Shown here in pieces: positions 35,609 to 45,334 of a DNA stretch of 62,962 nt. Source of the stretch: an uncultured Pseudomonadota bacterium (GTDB taxonomy: Bacteria > Pseudomonadota > Gammaproteobacteria > Steroidobacterales > Steroidobacteraceae); assembly GCA_903938365.1 (NCBI GenBank), contig CAJACZ010000159.1:1-62962 (forward strand), written 5' to 3'. The position numbers and the translations under genes were made by a program. The notes beneath the pieces are model-generated. The model did no database searches. It was not told where the DNA came from and saw only the letters and a list, made by a program, of their open reading frames with translations. How positions within the stretch are numbered: position 1 is the first letter of the stretch; the number at the start of each line of letters is the position of its first letter.

Positions 35609-36385
35609 TCAGCGACTTGCGGACTGGCGCGCCGGGACACGGCGCTGCCGGACGGCCTCGTACAGCAGCATTCCCGCCGCCACCGAGACATTCAGGCTCT
35701 CGACGGCCCCGAGGCTGGGCAGCTGCACCAGCAGGTCGCAATGACTGCGGGTGAGCTGCCGCAGCCCGCTGCCCTCCGCACCCATCACCAGTACCACGGG
35801 CAGTGTCAGGTCGACTTCATCTGCGCGCTGCGGGGCGGCCCCGTCGGCGCCGACCACCCAGAACCCGGCGTCCTTGAGCAGGCGCAGACTGCGGGCGAGG
35901 TTCGTCACGACCACCACCGGGGTGGTCTCGGCCGCACCGGCGGCCACCTTGCGCACGGTCGCGTTGAGCTGGGCGGCGCGATCCCGCGGCACGATCACCG
36001 CGAGCGCACCGCAGGCATCGGCGGTGCGCAGGCAGGCGCCGAGGTTGTGCGGGTCCTGCACGCCATCGAGCGCGAGCAGCAGCGCCGGCGGAGCCTCCGC
36101 AGGACGCGCGGAGAGCGTCCTGACGAGCTGATCCTCGTTCCAGTGGGCCATGGGCCTCACCTGGGCCACGACGCCCTGGTGAACTCCTCCGGCCGCCAGG
36201 CGCTCGAGCTGCGCCGGGTCGCTGCGCACCACCTCGCAGCCGGCCGCCCGGGCCGCCGCCAGCAGCGCAGCAACGCGGGTATCCTCCCGCGCCTGCGCCA
36301 CATGCAGCCGCACCACCCGCGCGGGGTCCCGCTCCAGCAGCGCCTGCACCGCGTGCAGGCCGTGGACATGTTCGAGCGCGCTCAT
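35609..36385 (-). CDS. rlmB: 23S rRNA (guanosine2251-2'-O)-methyltransferase RlmB
   Basis: SPOUT methyltransferase of 258 residues from ATG 36385 (MSALEHVHGLHAVQALLE), whose start overlaps the rnr stop (TGATG); the longer track ORF is in another frame of rnr. Family signatures are ALDGVQDPHNLGACLRTAD, VMGAEGSGLRQLTRSHCD and SLNVSVAAGMLLYEAVRQR. rnr-rlmB is the classical order. Confidence 0.96.
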   Translation of the reverse strand: MSALEHVHGLHAVQALLERDPARVVRLHVAQAREDTRVAALLAAARAAGCEVVRSDPAQLERLAAGGVHQGVVAQVRPMAHWNEDQLVRTLSARPAEAPPALLLALDGVQDPHNLGACLRTADACGALAVIVPRDRAAQLNATVRKVAAGAAETTPVVVVTNLARSLRLLKDAGFWVVGADGAAPQRADEVDLTLPVVLVMGAEGSGLRQLTRSHCDLLVQLPSLGAVESLNVSVAAGMLLYEAVRQRRVPARQSASR

Positions 36386-38415
36386 CCAGCGAGCTCGATG
36401 TCGATCAGCCCCTCCACCGGGTTGGCGTTGGTGACGATCACGCGCACCGTCGCACCGATCGCCAGCCGGCGCCCGGTGCGGCGCCCGACCCAGGCGTGCC
36501 CGCCGGATTCCTGGGCGTAGTCGTCGTCGAGCAGCGACTCGACCCTGAGCAGCCCGTCGACCCCGATCCCGCGCAGCTGCACGAAGCACCCGTACTCGAC
36601 CACGGTCGTCACCAGCCCCTCGAAGGTCTGGCCGAGCCGTTCGCGCAGGTAGCTGCACTTGAGGAAGGTATCGACATAGCGGTCGGCCTCGTCCGAGCGC
36701 TTCTCGAGGCGCGACAGGTCCTGGCCGAGGCTGCCCAGTTCGTCGGCGCCGAAGCGCGCGCCACTGGAATCCCGGGCGTCCAGGACGGCCTTGAGGGCGC
36801 GGTGCACGACAAGGTCCGGATAGCGGCGGATCGGCGACGTGAAGTGCGCGTACTCGGAGAGCGCGAGCCCGAAGTGGCCGATGTTCGCGGGCTGGTAGAT
36901 CGCCTGCGGCATGGAGCGCACCACCAGCGACTCGACGAACGGGCGCTCGAGGGATTTGCCCAGCCGCTCGGTGATGCGCCGCAGGTCGCGCGGGGTGACC
37001 TCCTCGGGCAGTTCGCCCGGGATGCCCAGCGCCGCGAGCGCACCGAGCAGCAGGTCGAGCTTCTTCTCGTCCGGCGTGGCGTGGACGCGGAACAGGCCGC
37101 CGGCCTTCGCGGCCAGGAGCTCACGCGCCGCCGCCACGTTGGCGATGATCATGCACTCCTCGATCAGGCGGTGCGCATCATTGCGGGTGTAGCTCCCGAT
37201 CTCGCTCACGCGCTGCTGGGCATCGAAGGTGTAGGTGGGCTCCGCGCTGTCGAAATCCAGCGCACCGCGCCGCACCCGGGCCTTGAGCAGTGCGCGGTAC
37301 AGCGTGACCAGCGGCTCGAGCCGCGGCAGCAGCGCGCCCAGCGCGCTGCAGACCTCCGGGTTGCGCTCGAACAGCGCCGCGTAGGCCCGCCCGTAGGTCA
37401 GGCGGGCCTGGCTGCGCATCACCGCGGGATAGAACGTTGAGGTGAGCAGGACCCCGGTCTTGGAGATCACCATGTCCGAGGCGAAGCACAGCCGGTCGAC
37501 CTCTGGCGCGAGCGAGCAGAGATCGTTGGACAATGCCGTCGGCAGCATCGGCAGCACGCGGTTCGGGAAATACACCGACGTGCCCCGCTCGCGTGCGTCG
37601 CGGTCCAGCGGGGTACCGGGGCGCACGTAATGACTCACGTCCGCAATCGCCACCACCAGACGGAAACCCTTGGGGTGCGGCTCGGCGTACACGGCGTCGT
37701 CGAAATCGCGTGCGTCCTCGCCGTCGATCGTCACCAGCGGCATGTCGCGCAGGTCCACGCGACCCCGCGCCTGGCTGGGGTCGATGCGCTCACCGTAGGC
37801 CTCGGCCTCCTGCAGCGCCTCGCCACTGAACCCCACCGGCAGGTTGAAGCGCGCGACCGCGGTCGAGCAGGCCATCTCCAGCGGCCGTTCCGGATCCAGG
37901 CGCTGTTCGATCTGCGCCACGCCACCACGCTCCCCATCCGGGTAACGCGTGATCCGGGCGATGACCCAGTCGCCGGCCCGGACCCCGCCCAGCGACTCTG
38001 GCGGCACCAGGCAGCGCAGCGCGAGACGCCGGTCCACCGCATGGACAAAGGCCGTGCGCCCGCTGATTTCGACGGTCCCGAGGAACGAGGTCACCCCGCG
38101 CGCAAGGATGGCTTCGACCTCGCCCGAGAGGCGGCCGTCGGCACCCTTGACCACGTTGATGCGGACCTTGTCACCGGCGGTCAGGCCAGCCATCTGCGGC
38201 GGCGGCAGGAACACGTTCTCCTTCTGGCCTTCCACCCGCACGAAACCAAAACCGGAGCGATGCGGGCTGACGATGCCTTCCTGGGCCCCCATGGGCGCCC
38301 GGGGCGCCCCCCGGTGACCCGATCCGGACTTGCGAGCGGCGCCCGACCGGGGGCCAGAACCCCCGCGTGGACTGGAGCCGGATCGGTCCGGACGACTGGA
38401 ATGCGTTCTCTTCAA
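36382..38415 (-). CDS. rnr: ribonuclease R, short form
   Basis: Processive 3'-5' exoribonuclease active on structured RNA. The 677-residue protein starts at TTG 38415 with a GAGAGGG about 8 nt upstream. A low-complexity Arg/Ser/Gly N-terminus precedes cold-shock domains (GIVSPHRSGFGFVRVE near residue 47), the RNB catalytic domain (IDGEDARDFDDAVYAEPH near 230, with the metal-binding aspartates) and an S1 domain (FEGLVTTVVEYGCFVQL near 595). The winged-helix domain at the N-terminus and the Lys-rich tail of E. coli RNase R (813 residues) are missing. Confidence 0.95.
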   Translation of the reverse strand: MKRTHSSRPDRSGSSPRGGSGPRSGAARKSGSGHRGAPRAPMGAQEGIVSPHRSGFGFVRVEGQKENVFLPPPQMAGLTAGDKVRINVVKGADGRLSGEVEAILARGVTSFLGTVEISGRTAFVHAVDRRLALRCLVPPESLGGVRAGDWVIARITRYPDGERGGVAQIEQRLDPERPLEMACSTAVARFNLPVGFSGEALQEAEAYGERIDPSQARGRVDLRDMPLVTIDGEDARDFDDAVYAEPHPKGFRLVVAIADVSHYVRPGTPLDRDARERGTSVYFPNRVLPMLPTALSNDLCSLAPEVDRLCFASDMVISKTGVLLTSTFYPAVMRSQARLTYGRAYAALFERNPEVCSALGALLPRLEPLVTLYRALLKARVRRGALDFDSAEPTYTFDAQQRVSEIGSYTRNDAHRLIEECMIIANVAAARELLAAKAGGLFRVHATPDEKKLDLLLGALAALGIPGELPEEVTPRDLRRITERLGKSLERPFVESLVVRSMPQAIYQPANIGHFGLALSEYAHFTSPIRRYPDLVVHRALKAVLDARDSSGARFGADELGSLGQDLSRLEKRSDEADRYVDTFLKCSYLRERLGQTFEGLVTTVVEYGCFVQLRGIGVDGLLRVESLLDDDYAQESGGHAWVGRRTGRRLAIGATVRVIVTNANPVEGLIDIELAG

Positions 38416-38444
38416 TTGACAGACCCTCTCATGCTGCGTAGATT
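38416..38444 (+). promoter_or_regulatory. sigma70 promoter of tRNA-Leu
   Basis: -35 TTGACA (perfect, 38416-38421), 17-nt spacer, -10 TAGATT (38439-38444), followed by a GC-rich discriminator (TCGCGGCC) and the tRNA 17 nt after the -10. The -35 box is immediately adjacent to the TTG start codon of rnr on the opposite strand. Confidence 0.85.
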
Positions 38445-38460
38445 TCGCGGCCCACCTGCT

Positions 38461-38545
<85 letters not shown>

Positions 38546-38711
38546 AGTTGAATCAACAACTTGGGTTAAAAGCGCAGGTTGGTTCCTGGCCTCCGGCCGC
38601 AAGGCCGGATTGCCCTCCCCCTGCAGGGACTTCCGTCCCGCCCTCTGCGGCGAGCCTCACGAAGGGGCGCAGGGTACAGGGTTTCAGGGCCCACCGCCCC
38701 TCCGGCGCAGT
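38546..38711 (+). other. spacer after tRNA-Leu with two hairpins, no gene
   Basis: Two inverted repeats follow the tRNA: CCAAGTTG-AATCAA-CAACTTGG starting at the CCA end, and TCCGGCC-GCAA-GGCCGGA (GNRA-type loop) at 38592-38609. Neither has a T run, so they look like RNA-processing or Rho-dependent 3'-end structures rather than intrinsic terminators. No ORF here looks real. Confidence 0.6.
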
Positions 38712-39506
38712 TCATCGGTCGTGCCATTCAGGCGCGCGCTTCCCCAGGAAGGCGTCCATCCCCTCGATCGCGTCCTCGTAACCGAGATTGCAGGCCATCG
38801 CGGCACCCGCAAGTTCGTAGGCTGATTCCAGGCTCCGCCCCGACTGCGCGTAAAAAGTCTGCTTGCCCAACCCGATCACCTTGCGGCTGCGCGCGGCGAT
38901 GCGCACGGCGTAATGCTGCACCGTGGCATCGAGCTGGTCCGCCGGCACCGCGCGGTTCACCAGCCCCCGGCTGGCCGCTTCGGCTGCCGTGATAGCGTCG
39001 CCGGTCAGCAGCATCTCCATCACGTGCTTGCGCGCGACATTGCGCGCCACGCCCACCGCGGGTGTCGAGCAGAACACGCCGATGTTCACGCCGGGCAGTG
39101 CGAACGTGGCCGTCTCGGCGGCCACGGCGAGATCGCACATCGACACCAGCTGACAGCCCGCTGCAGTTGCAATGCCATGCACCCGGGCGATCACCGGCAC
39201 CGGCAACCCGGGAATCCGCTGCATCATGCTGTTGCAGCGTCCGAAGAGCTCATGCTGCCAGGCTGCGTCGCCGGCATGGGCGCGCATCTCCTTCAGGTCG
39301 TGCCCGGCGCTGAAGCCACGGCCTGCACCGGCGAGCACGATGACGCGTACCCGTGAATCAGCCGCGGCGGCGACCAGCGCCGCATCCAGCGCGTCGATCA
39401 TGGCCCGCGACAGGGGATTGAAGCGACTGCCACGGTTCAGCGTCAGCGTCAGGATGCCGCCCTCGCGGGATTCGAGGACATGGGGGCTTTCATCGGCGAG
39501 TGACAT
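38712..39506 (-). CDS. crotonase-fold protein of the ECHDC3 type
   Basis: A 264-residue enoyl-CoA hydratase/isomerase superfamily protein, closest in pattern to ECHDC3 (HGIATAAGCQLVSMCDLAVA, FALPGVNIGVFCSTPAVGVAR, GKQTFYAQ). The two glutamates used by true hydratases are replaced: the usual G-C-E-L is GCQL (Gln) and the second Glu position reads PGVNIG. Water addition to enoyl-CoA is therefore doubtful; other CoA chemistry or CoA binding is possible. It is divergent from the EamA transporter gene (78 bp between starts). Confidence 0.88.
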   Translation of the reverse strand: MSLADESPHVLESREGGILTLTLNRGSRFNPLSRAMIDALDAALVAAAADSRVRVIVLAGAGRGFSAGHDLKEMRAHAGDAAWQHELFGRCNSMMQRIPGLPVPVIARVHGIATAAGCQLVSMCDLAVAAETATFALPGVNIGVFCSTPAVGVARNVARKHVMEMLLTGDAITAAEAASRGLVNRAVPADQLDATVQHYAVRIAARSRKVIGLGKQTFYAQSGRSLESAYELAGAAMACNLGYEDAIEGMDAFLGKRAPEWHDR

Positions 39507-39584
39507 GGGCTGCTCCGGAGTTCTGCTGACGCCCGCATCCTGCCACGGGCGATCCGGAATGCCATCGGAGTACCATCGCGCGCC

Positions 39585-40544
39585 ATGAACCTGCCGCCGT
39601 CAACGCACCGGGCGCATTCCCGCCACCTCGAGGGCTTTGCCCTCTCACTCGTCCCGGTGGTCCTGTGGGGCATCCTGCCCGTCGCCATCGCGGGCGTGAT
39701 CGACCCGATGGACGGCGTCACCCTCACCTGGCTCCGGTTCCTGGTCGCCCTGGTCGCTCAGTCCGCCGTGCTGGCCCTCACCGGGACCGCAGGGTGGCCC
39801 TGGCACCACCCGCCCGCCAGCCTGCGCCTGATGCTCATCGTGGCGGTGGGCATCGTGGCGAACTTCTCGCTGTTCTCGGTGTCCCTGCAGTACCTCCCCG
39901 CCTCGACCGGCGCGACGCTGTCGCAGCTGCAGCCGATCATGATGCTGGTGCTGGCGGCGATGCTGACGGGACAGCCTCTCAGACGCGGGCAGGCGCTGGG
40001 CGCGGTGGCCATCGTCGCGGGCACCACGCTGTTCATGCACGACCGCCTGCTCGACATCGTCCAGTGGCATGCAGGCACGGGGGTGGGCGTCGCGCTCTGC
40101 CTCGCGGGCGGCCTGGTGTGGGCGATCGGTGGCGTCGCGCAGATGCGCATCCCGCGCAGCATCGGCATCGGGCACATCATGTGGACGGTCTACGCGCTGG
40201 GCTCCGTGGTTCTGGCGCCCTTCGCGAGTCCCGCCCAGGTGCTGCGACTCGACTCCCTGCAGTGGGCGCTGCTGGCGTTCCTCTGCCTGAACACCATCCT
40301 CGCCTATTCCGCCTTCGCCCTCGCCCTGCGCCGCTGGGACCTGCCGCGGGTCAGCGCCGTGCTCGCGACAGGGGTCGTGTTCACCTATGGGACAGAGTGG
40401 CTCCTGCATGCCGTCCGTCCGGGGCTCGTCACCCCCGAGGCCTGGACCTGGTTCAAAATCGCCGGCTCGCTGCTGGTCATCGGGGGTTCGCTGTCGACGG
40501 CGCTCGCCCAGCCTGCGGTCGGTACTCAGGGCACGGAGAGCTGA
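39585..40544 (+). CDS. EamA/DMT-family transporter
   Basis: A 319-residue inner-membrane protein with about ten hydrophobic segments in two EamA repeats (WGILPVAIAGVIDPMDGVTLTWLRF near residue 28; LVWAIGGVAQMRI near 185). Members export or import metabolites such as amino acids or nucleosides; the substrate here cannot be told. The nitrilase-fold gene starts 53 nt downstream on the same strand, so the two probably form an operon. Confidence 0.9.
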   Translation: MNLPPSTHRAHSRHLEGFALSLVPVVLWGILPVAIAGVIDPMDGVTLTWLRFLVALVAQSAVLALTGTAGWPWHHPPASLRLMLIVAVGIVANFSLFSVSLQYLPASTGATLSQLQPIMMLVLAAMLTGQPLRRGQALGAVAIVAGTTLFMHDRLLDIVQWHAGTGVGVALCLAGGLVWAIGGVAQMRIPRSIGIGHIMWTVYALGSVVLAPFASPAQVLRLDSLQWALLAFLCLNTILAYSAFALALRRWDLPRVSAVLATGVVFTYGTEWLLHAVRPGLVTPEAWTWFKIAGSLLVIGGSLSTALAQPAVGTQGTES

Positions 40545-40597
40545 GCATGCGCTAGCATCGGCGGGGAATGCAGCCCTCACCCCCCGGAGTCATCGGA

Positions 40598-41740
40598 ATG
40601 CGCAGCGCCGTTCTCGTGAAGATGGCAGGTCTCGTGATTTGGGCCATGGCGGCATGCGCCACGGATGCGGCCCTCGGCGCCGCTCCGGCCGCCCCGCAAC
40701 TGGTCCGTCCGGACGGCACCTACCCGAGCGTGCCGCTCGAGAAGGACGTGGTGGTCGTCAAGGTCGTGCAGAACGCCCCCCTCAACCTGCAGAAAGCACC
40801 GTCGCTCAGGGAAGGCCTGGCCACCAACGTCGAACGCATGGCGTACTGGATCAACGAGGCCTGCACCAAGGGCAGGAAGCCGGATTTCATCCTGTTCAAC
40901 GAATTCCCGCTGACCGGCTATTCGTCCGGCACCCGCGAAGAGAAGCTCAGGTTCACGATCCGGGTTCCCGGCCCGGAGACCCAGCGGCTCGGCGAACTCG
41001 CCAAAGCCTGTGACACGTACATCATCTTTGGCAGCTACGCGACCGACGCGGACTGGCCGGGCCACATCCTGAGCCTGAACCCCGTGATCGGCCGCGACGG
41101 CACACTCAGGAAGGTCTACTGGAAGTCGCGCAACGTGATCCGTCTGACGGCGGACGAGATCCCCACGACCACCATCGAGAGCGTGCGGGACAGGTTCCGC
41201 GCCCGCTACGGCATCGAGGAGGAATTCCCGGTCCTGCAGACCGAGTTCGGCAACATCGCCGTAAGCACCGTGCAGATCGACCCGTTCGTGTTCGCGGCCT
41301 ACGCCATGCGCGGAGTGGAAATCATGATGCGCACCTCGACCCTGTTCTCGAAGCTCGACGTGCAGGCTGTCGCCTACTACAACAACCTCTATTCGGCGAT
41401 GTCGAACATCACCTTCCCGGCGGACTCGGGGGTACCCGCGAGCTTCGGCGGAGGCTCGCTGATCGTCGATCCGCGGGGCAAGGTGCTGGCGGAGGATCCG
41501 AGCAACAATGAAAGCATCATCGAGGCGGAAATCCCGATTGCGGCGTTCCGCAAGGGACGCACGATCCCGCGCTACCCGCTGGAAGTGGTCAAGCCGGTGT
41601 TCGACCAGTACCGGCAGGAGATCCCGCTGAACCACATGGACCTGCCGCCCGGGCAGCTGCCAAAGACGAACGAGGAGATGAAGGGCCTGCTGGACCGGAT
41701 CAGCCGCTGGCTGAACCGCGCGCCGACCGCCGCCCGCTAA
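40598..41740 (+). CDS. exported nitrilase-superfamily protein lacking the catalytic Cys
   Basis: A 380-residue protein with an N-terminal signal (VLVKMAGLVIWAMAACATDA; a lipoprotein site at the Cys is possible but the lipobox is weak). The rest resembles aliphatic amidase/nitrilase folds: ILFNEFPLTGY supplies the Glu and DGTLRKVYWKSRN the Lys. The third triad member is missing: where AmiE-like enzymes have an I-I-C-D-D-x-x-Y-P-E stretch, this protein reads GNIAVSTVQIDPFVF, with Val in place of Cys, followed by the conserved AYAMRGVEIMMRTST. ATG 40598 was preferred (GGAG upstream) to ATG 40568. The DNA reads cleanly through this stretch, so no frameshift explains it. Confidence 0.85.
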   Translation: MRSAVLVKMAGLVIWAMAACATDAALGAAPAAPQLVRPDGTYPSVPLEKDVVVVKVVQNAPLNLQKAPSLREGLATNVERMAYWINEACTKGRKPDFILFNEFPLTGYSSGTREEKLRFTIRVPGPETQRLGELAKACDTYIIFGSYATDADWPGHILSLNPVIGRDGTLRKVYWKSRNVIRLTADEIPTTTIESVRDRFRARYGIEEEFPVLQTEFGNIAVSTVQIDPFVFAAYAMRGVEIMMRTSTLFSKLDVQAVAYYNNLYSAMSNITFPADSGVPASFGGGSLIVDPRGKVLAEDPSNNESIIEAEIPIAAFRKGRTIPRYPLEVVKPVFDQYRQEIPLNHMDLPPGQLPKTNEEMKGLLDRISRWLNRAPTAAR

Positions 41741-41773
41741 GCGGCGCGGCGGGCGCCTCGGTCCGCCTCGCCG

Positions 41774-43263
<1,490 letters not shown>

Positions 43264-43284
43264 GGACCCGTCCGCGCGAGAGTG

Positions 43285-44157
43285 TCAGCGATTCGCGCCG
43301 CCGGTCGGCGAACGCAGGTACCGGAAGAACTCGCTGTCCGGGGAGACGACCATGATGTCCCCTTCCTTGCCGAGCGAGTTCTTGTAGGCCTGGATGCTGC
43401 GGTAGAAGGAATAGAACTCAGGGTTCCGGCCATAGGCCGCCGAGTAGACCGATGCGGCCCGGGAGTCGGCCTCGCCACGGATCTTGAGCGCGTCTCGGGA
43501 GGCGTTCGCGATGATCTCGGTGCGCTTGCGGTCCGCCTCGGCGCGGATGCGCAGGGCGTCCTTCTCGCCCTCACCCCGCAACTGGCGGGCCAGGCGGTCG
43601 AAGCTCTGCTGCATGCTAGCGTAGACGCGGCTCGCCACGTCCTCCGGCAGGTCTATGCGCTGCACGCGCACGTCGACGAGTTCGAGTCCGAGGTTCTCGA
43701 CGGTCTTGCTCGCACGGCCGTACATGTCGCCCGTGAAGGCCGTGCGCTCGGCGGAGACGATCTCCTGCAGCGTCCGCTGTGCGACGGCGTTCTTGATGCC
43801 GTCCTTGACGATGTCGGAGAGACGCTGCGCCGCCGCGCCCTCGTTTTCGCCGAAGGTGCGGAAATAGCGCGCCGGATCACGGATGCGCCACTTCACGTAG
43901 TAATCCACGACCAGACCACGGTTCTCGCTGGTGAGGAAGGTCTCGCCCTGGAAGCTCTGCGACACCACCCGGCGTTCAAACTTGATGATGGTGTCGATGG
44001 GGAACTTGAAGTGCAGGCCCGGACCGTAGCCCGTGCCGCGGATCTCGCGGAACTGGGTGCGGATAGCCAGTTCGCTCTCGGCCACCGTGAACACGCAGGT
44101 GCTCAGGACGAACAGAATCGCGAGGATGGGAGCAAATATCGGGAACCCACGAGGCAT
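43285..44157 (-). CDS. hflC: FtsH protease modulator HflC
   Basis: SPFH/band 7 inner-membrane protein that, with HflK, encages FtsH and controls its access to membrane substrates. 290 residues with an N-terminal transmembrane segment (IFAPILAILFVLSTCVFTV), band 7 core (LVVDYYVKWRIRDPARYF, QRIDLPEDVASRVYASM) and the C-terminal SPDSEFFRYLR. Its ATG overlaps the hflK stop (TGATG). Confidence 0.96.
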   Translation of the reverse strand: MPRGFPIFAPILAILFVLSTCVFTVAESELAIRTQFREIRGTGYGPGLHFKFPIDTIIKFERRVVSQSFQGETFLTSENRGLVVDYYVKWRIRDPARYFRTFGENEGAAAQRLSDIVKDGIKNAVAQRTLQEIVSAERTAFTGDMYGRASKTVENLGLELVDVRVQRIDLPEDVASRVYASMQQSFDRLARQLRGEGEKDALRIRAEADRKRTEIIANASRDALKIRGEADSRAASVYSAAYGRNPEFYSFYRSIQAYKNSLGKEGDIMVVSPDSEFFRYLRSPTGGANR

Positions 44158-45308
44158 CAGCGTTCTCCCCTCTGGCGCGGGTCAGCGACGACCGGCACGT
44201 CCGGATCCGCCCCCGCAACCCCGGCGCGCGGCGCGGTCACCGTGGTCTCGTTCTCGCGGGTTCCGCGATCCAGCATCTTGTCGAGGGGCAGGTAGATCAT
44301 GTTGCCATTACCCGACTTGGAATCGATCACGACCTTTTTCGAACGGGACATCACGTTCTCGACCGCATCGATGTACAGGCGCTCGCGCGTCACCCGCGGC
44401 GACGCTTCGAATGCGGAGAGCAGCTGCGAGAAGCGGAACGCCTCACCTTCGGCGAGCGCGACCACCTGGGCGCTGTAGCCCTCGGCTTCCTGGATCTGGC
44501 GCGAAGCAGAGCCTTCGGCCACCGGCAGGATGCCGCTGGCATAAGCCTCGGCCTCCTTCATCAGCCGTTCCTTGTCGGCGAGCGCCTTGTTCGCGTCGCG
44601 CTGGGAGGGCACCACGGCCTCGGGGACCTGGATATCCGTGAGGTTGACGCTGGTCACTGCGATGCCCGCGCCGTACTGGTCGAGCGTGCGCTGGATCAGT
44701 TCGCGCGTGAGCGTGGTGACCTGCTCGCGATTGGACACGAAGATGGTTTCGAGATTGCTGCGACCCACGACCTCGCGGATGGCGCTCTCGCTGACTTCGC
44801 GCAGCGTCTGTTCCGGCTGGCGCACCTGGAAGAGGTACTTCACCGGGTCGCGCAGCTGGTACTGCACCGCCAGCGCCATGTCGATCAGGTTGATGTCCTG
44901 GGTCAGGACCCGCGCCTTGTATTCGACGCTGCTGACCTGCTGGGTATTGACCAGCGTCACCCGTTCGACGGGCCAGAAGTGGAAGCCGAGTCCGGGGTCC
45001 CGCAGGGTGACGAACTTGCCGAAACGCTGCACGACGCCGCGTTCGGCGGCGCCGACCTGGAAAAAGCTCATGTAGAGCCAGAAGGCGACCGCGATGCCGA
45101 CCACCAGCAGCGCGGTCGAACGGCCGTCGCCGCCCGCGGCCGCGTCGCCCGGGGGTTCGCCGGGGCCGCCGCCGGGGCCGGCTCCCTTCAGAAGGGCCTC
45201 GAGCTTGCGCTGGAAGCTGCGGAATGCGTCATCGGGGCCGCCGCCGCCCTTGCCGGGCTTGCGCCCCCAGGGATTGTTGCTGCTGCCGCCAGGTTGGTTC
45301 CATGCCAT
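44157..45308 (-). CDS. hflK: FtsH protease modulator HflK
   Basis: Partner of HflC. 383 residues: a Gly/Pro-rich cytoplasmic N-terminus (NQPGGSSNNPWGRKPGKGGGG), one transmembrane helix (LLVVGIAVAFWLYMSFFQV) and the band 7 domain (ERGVVQRFGKFVTLRDPGLGFHFW in parts, QDINLIDMALAVQYQLRDP). Located 26 nt after hflX. The C-terminus varies in the family. Confidence 0.96.
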   Translation of the reverse strand: MAWNQPGGSSNNPWGRKPGKGGGGPDDAFRSFQRKLEALLKGAGPGGGPGEPPGDAAAGGDGRSTALLVVGIAVAFWLYMSFFQVGAAERGVVQRFGKFVTLRDPGLGFHFWPVERVTLVNTQQVSSVEYKARVLTQDINLIDMALAVQYQLRDPVKYLFQVRQPEQTLREVSESAIREVVGRSNLETIFVSNREQVTTLTRELIQRTLDQYGAGIAVTSVNLTDIQVPEAVVPSQRDANKALADKERLMKEAEAYASGILPVAEGSASRQIQEAEGYSAQVVALAEGEAFRFSQLLSAFEASPRVTRERLYIDAVENVMSRSKKVVIDSKSGNGNMIYLPLDKMLDRGTRENETTVTAPRAGVAGADPDVPVVADPRQRGER

Positions 45309-45334
45309 AGTTTTTCTTGCGCCGAAGTGGTGGA

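Noticed and set aside
38592-38609. TCCGGCC-GCAA-GGCCGGA hairpin after tRNA-Leu as terminator
   Set aside because: No T run on either side; kept only as a note in the spacer entry.
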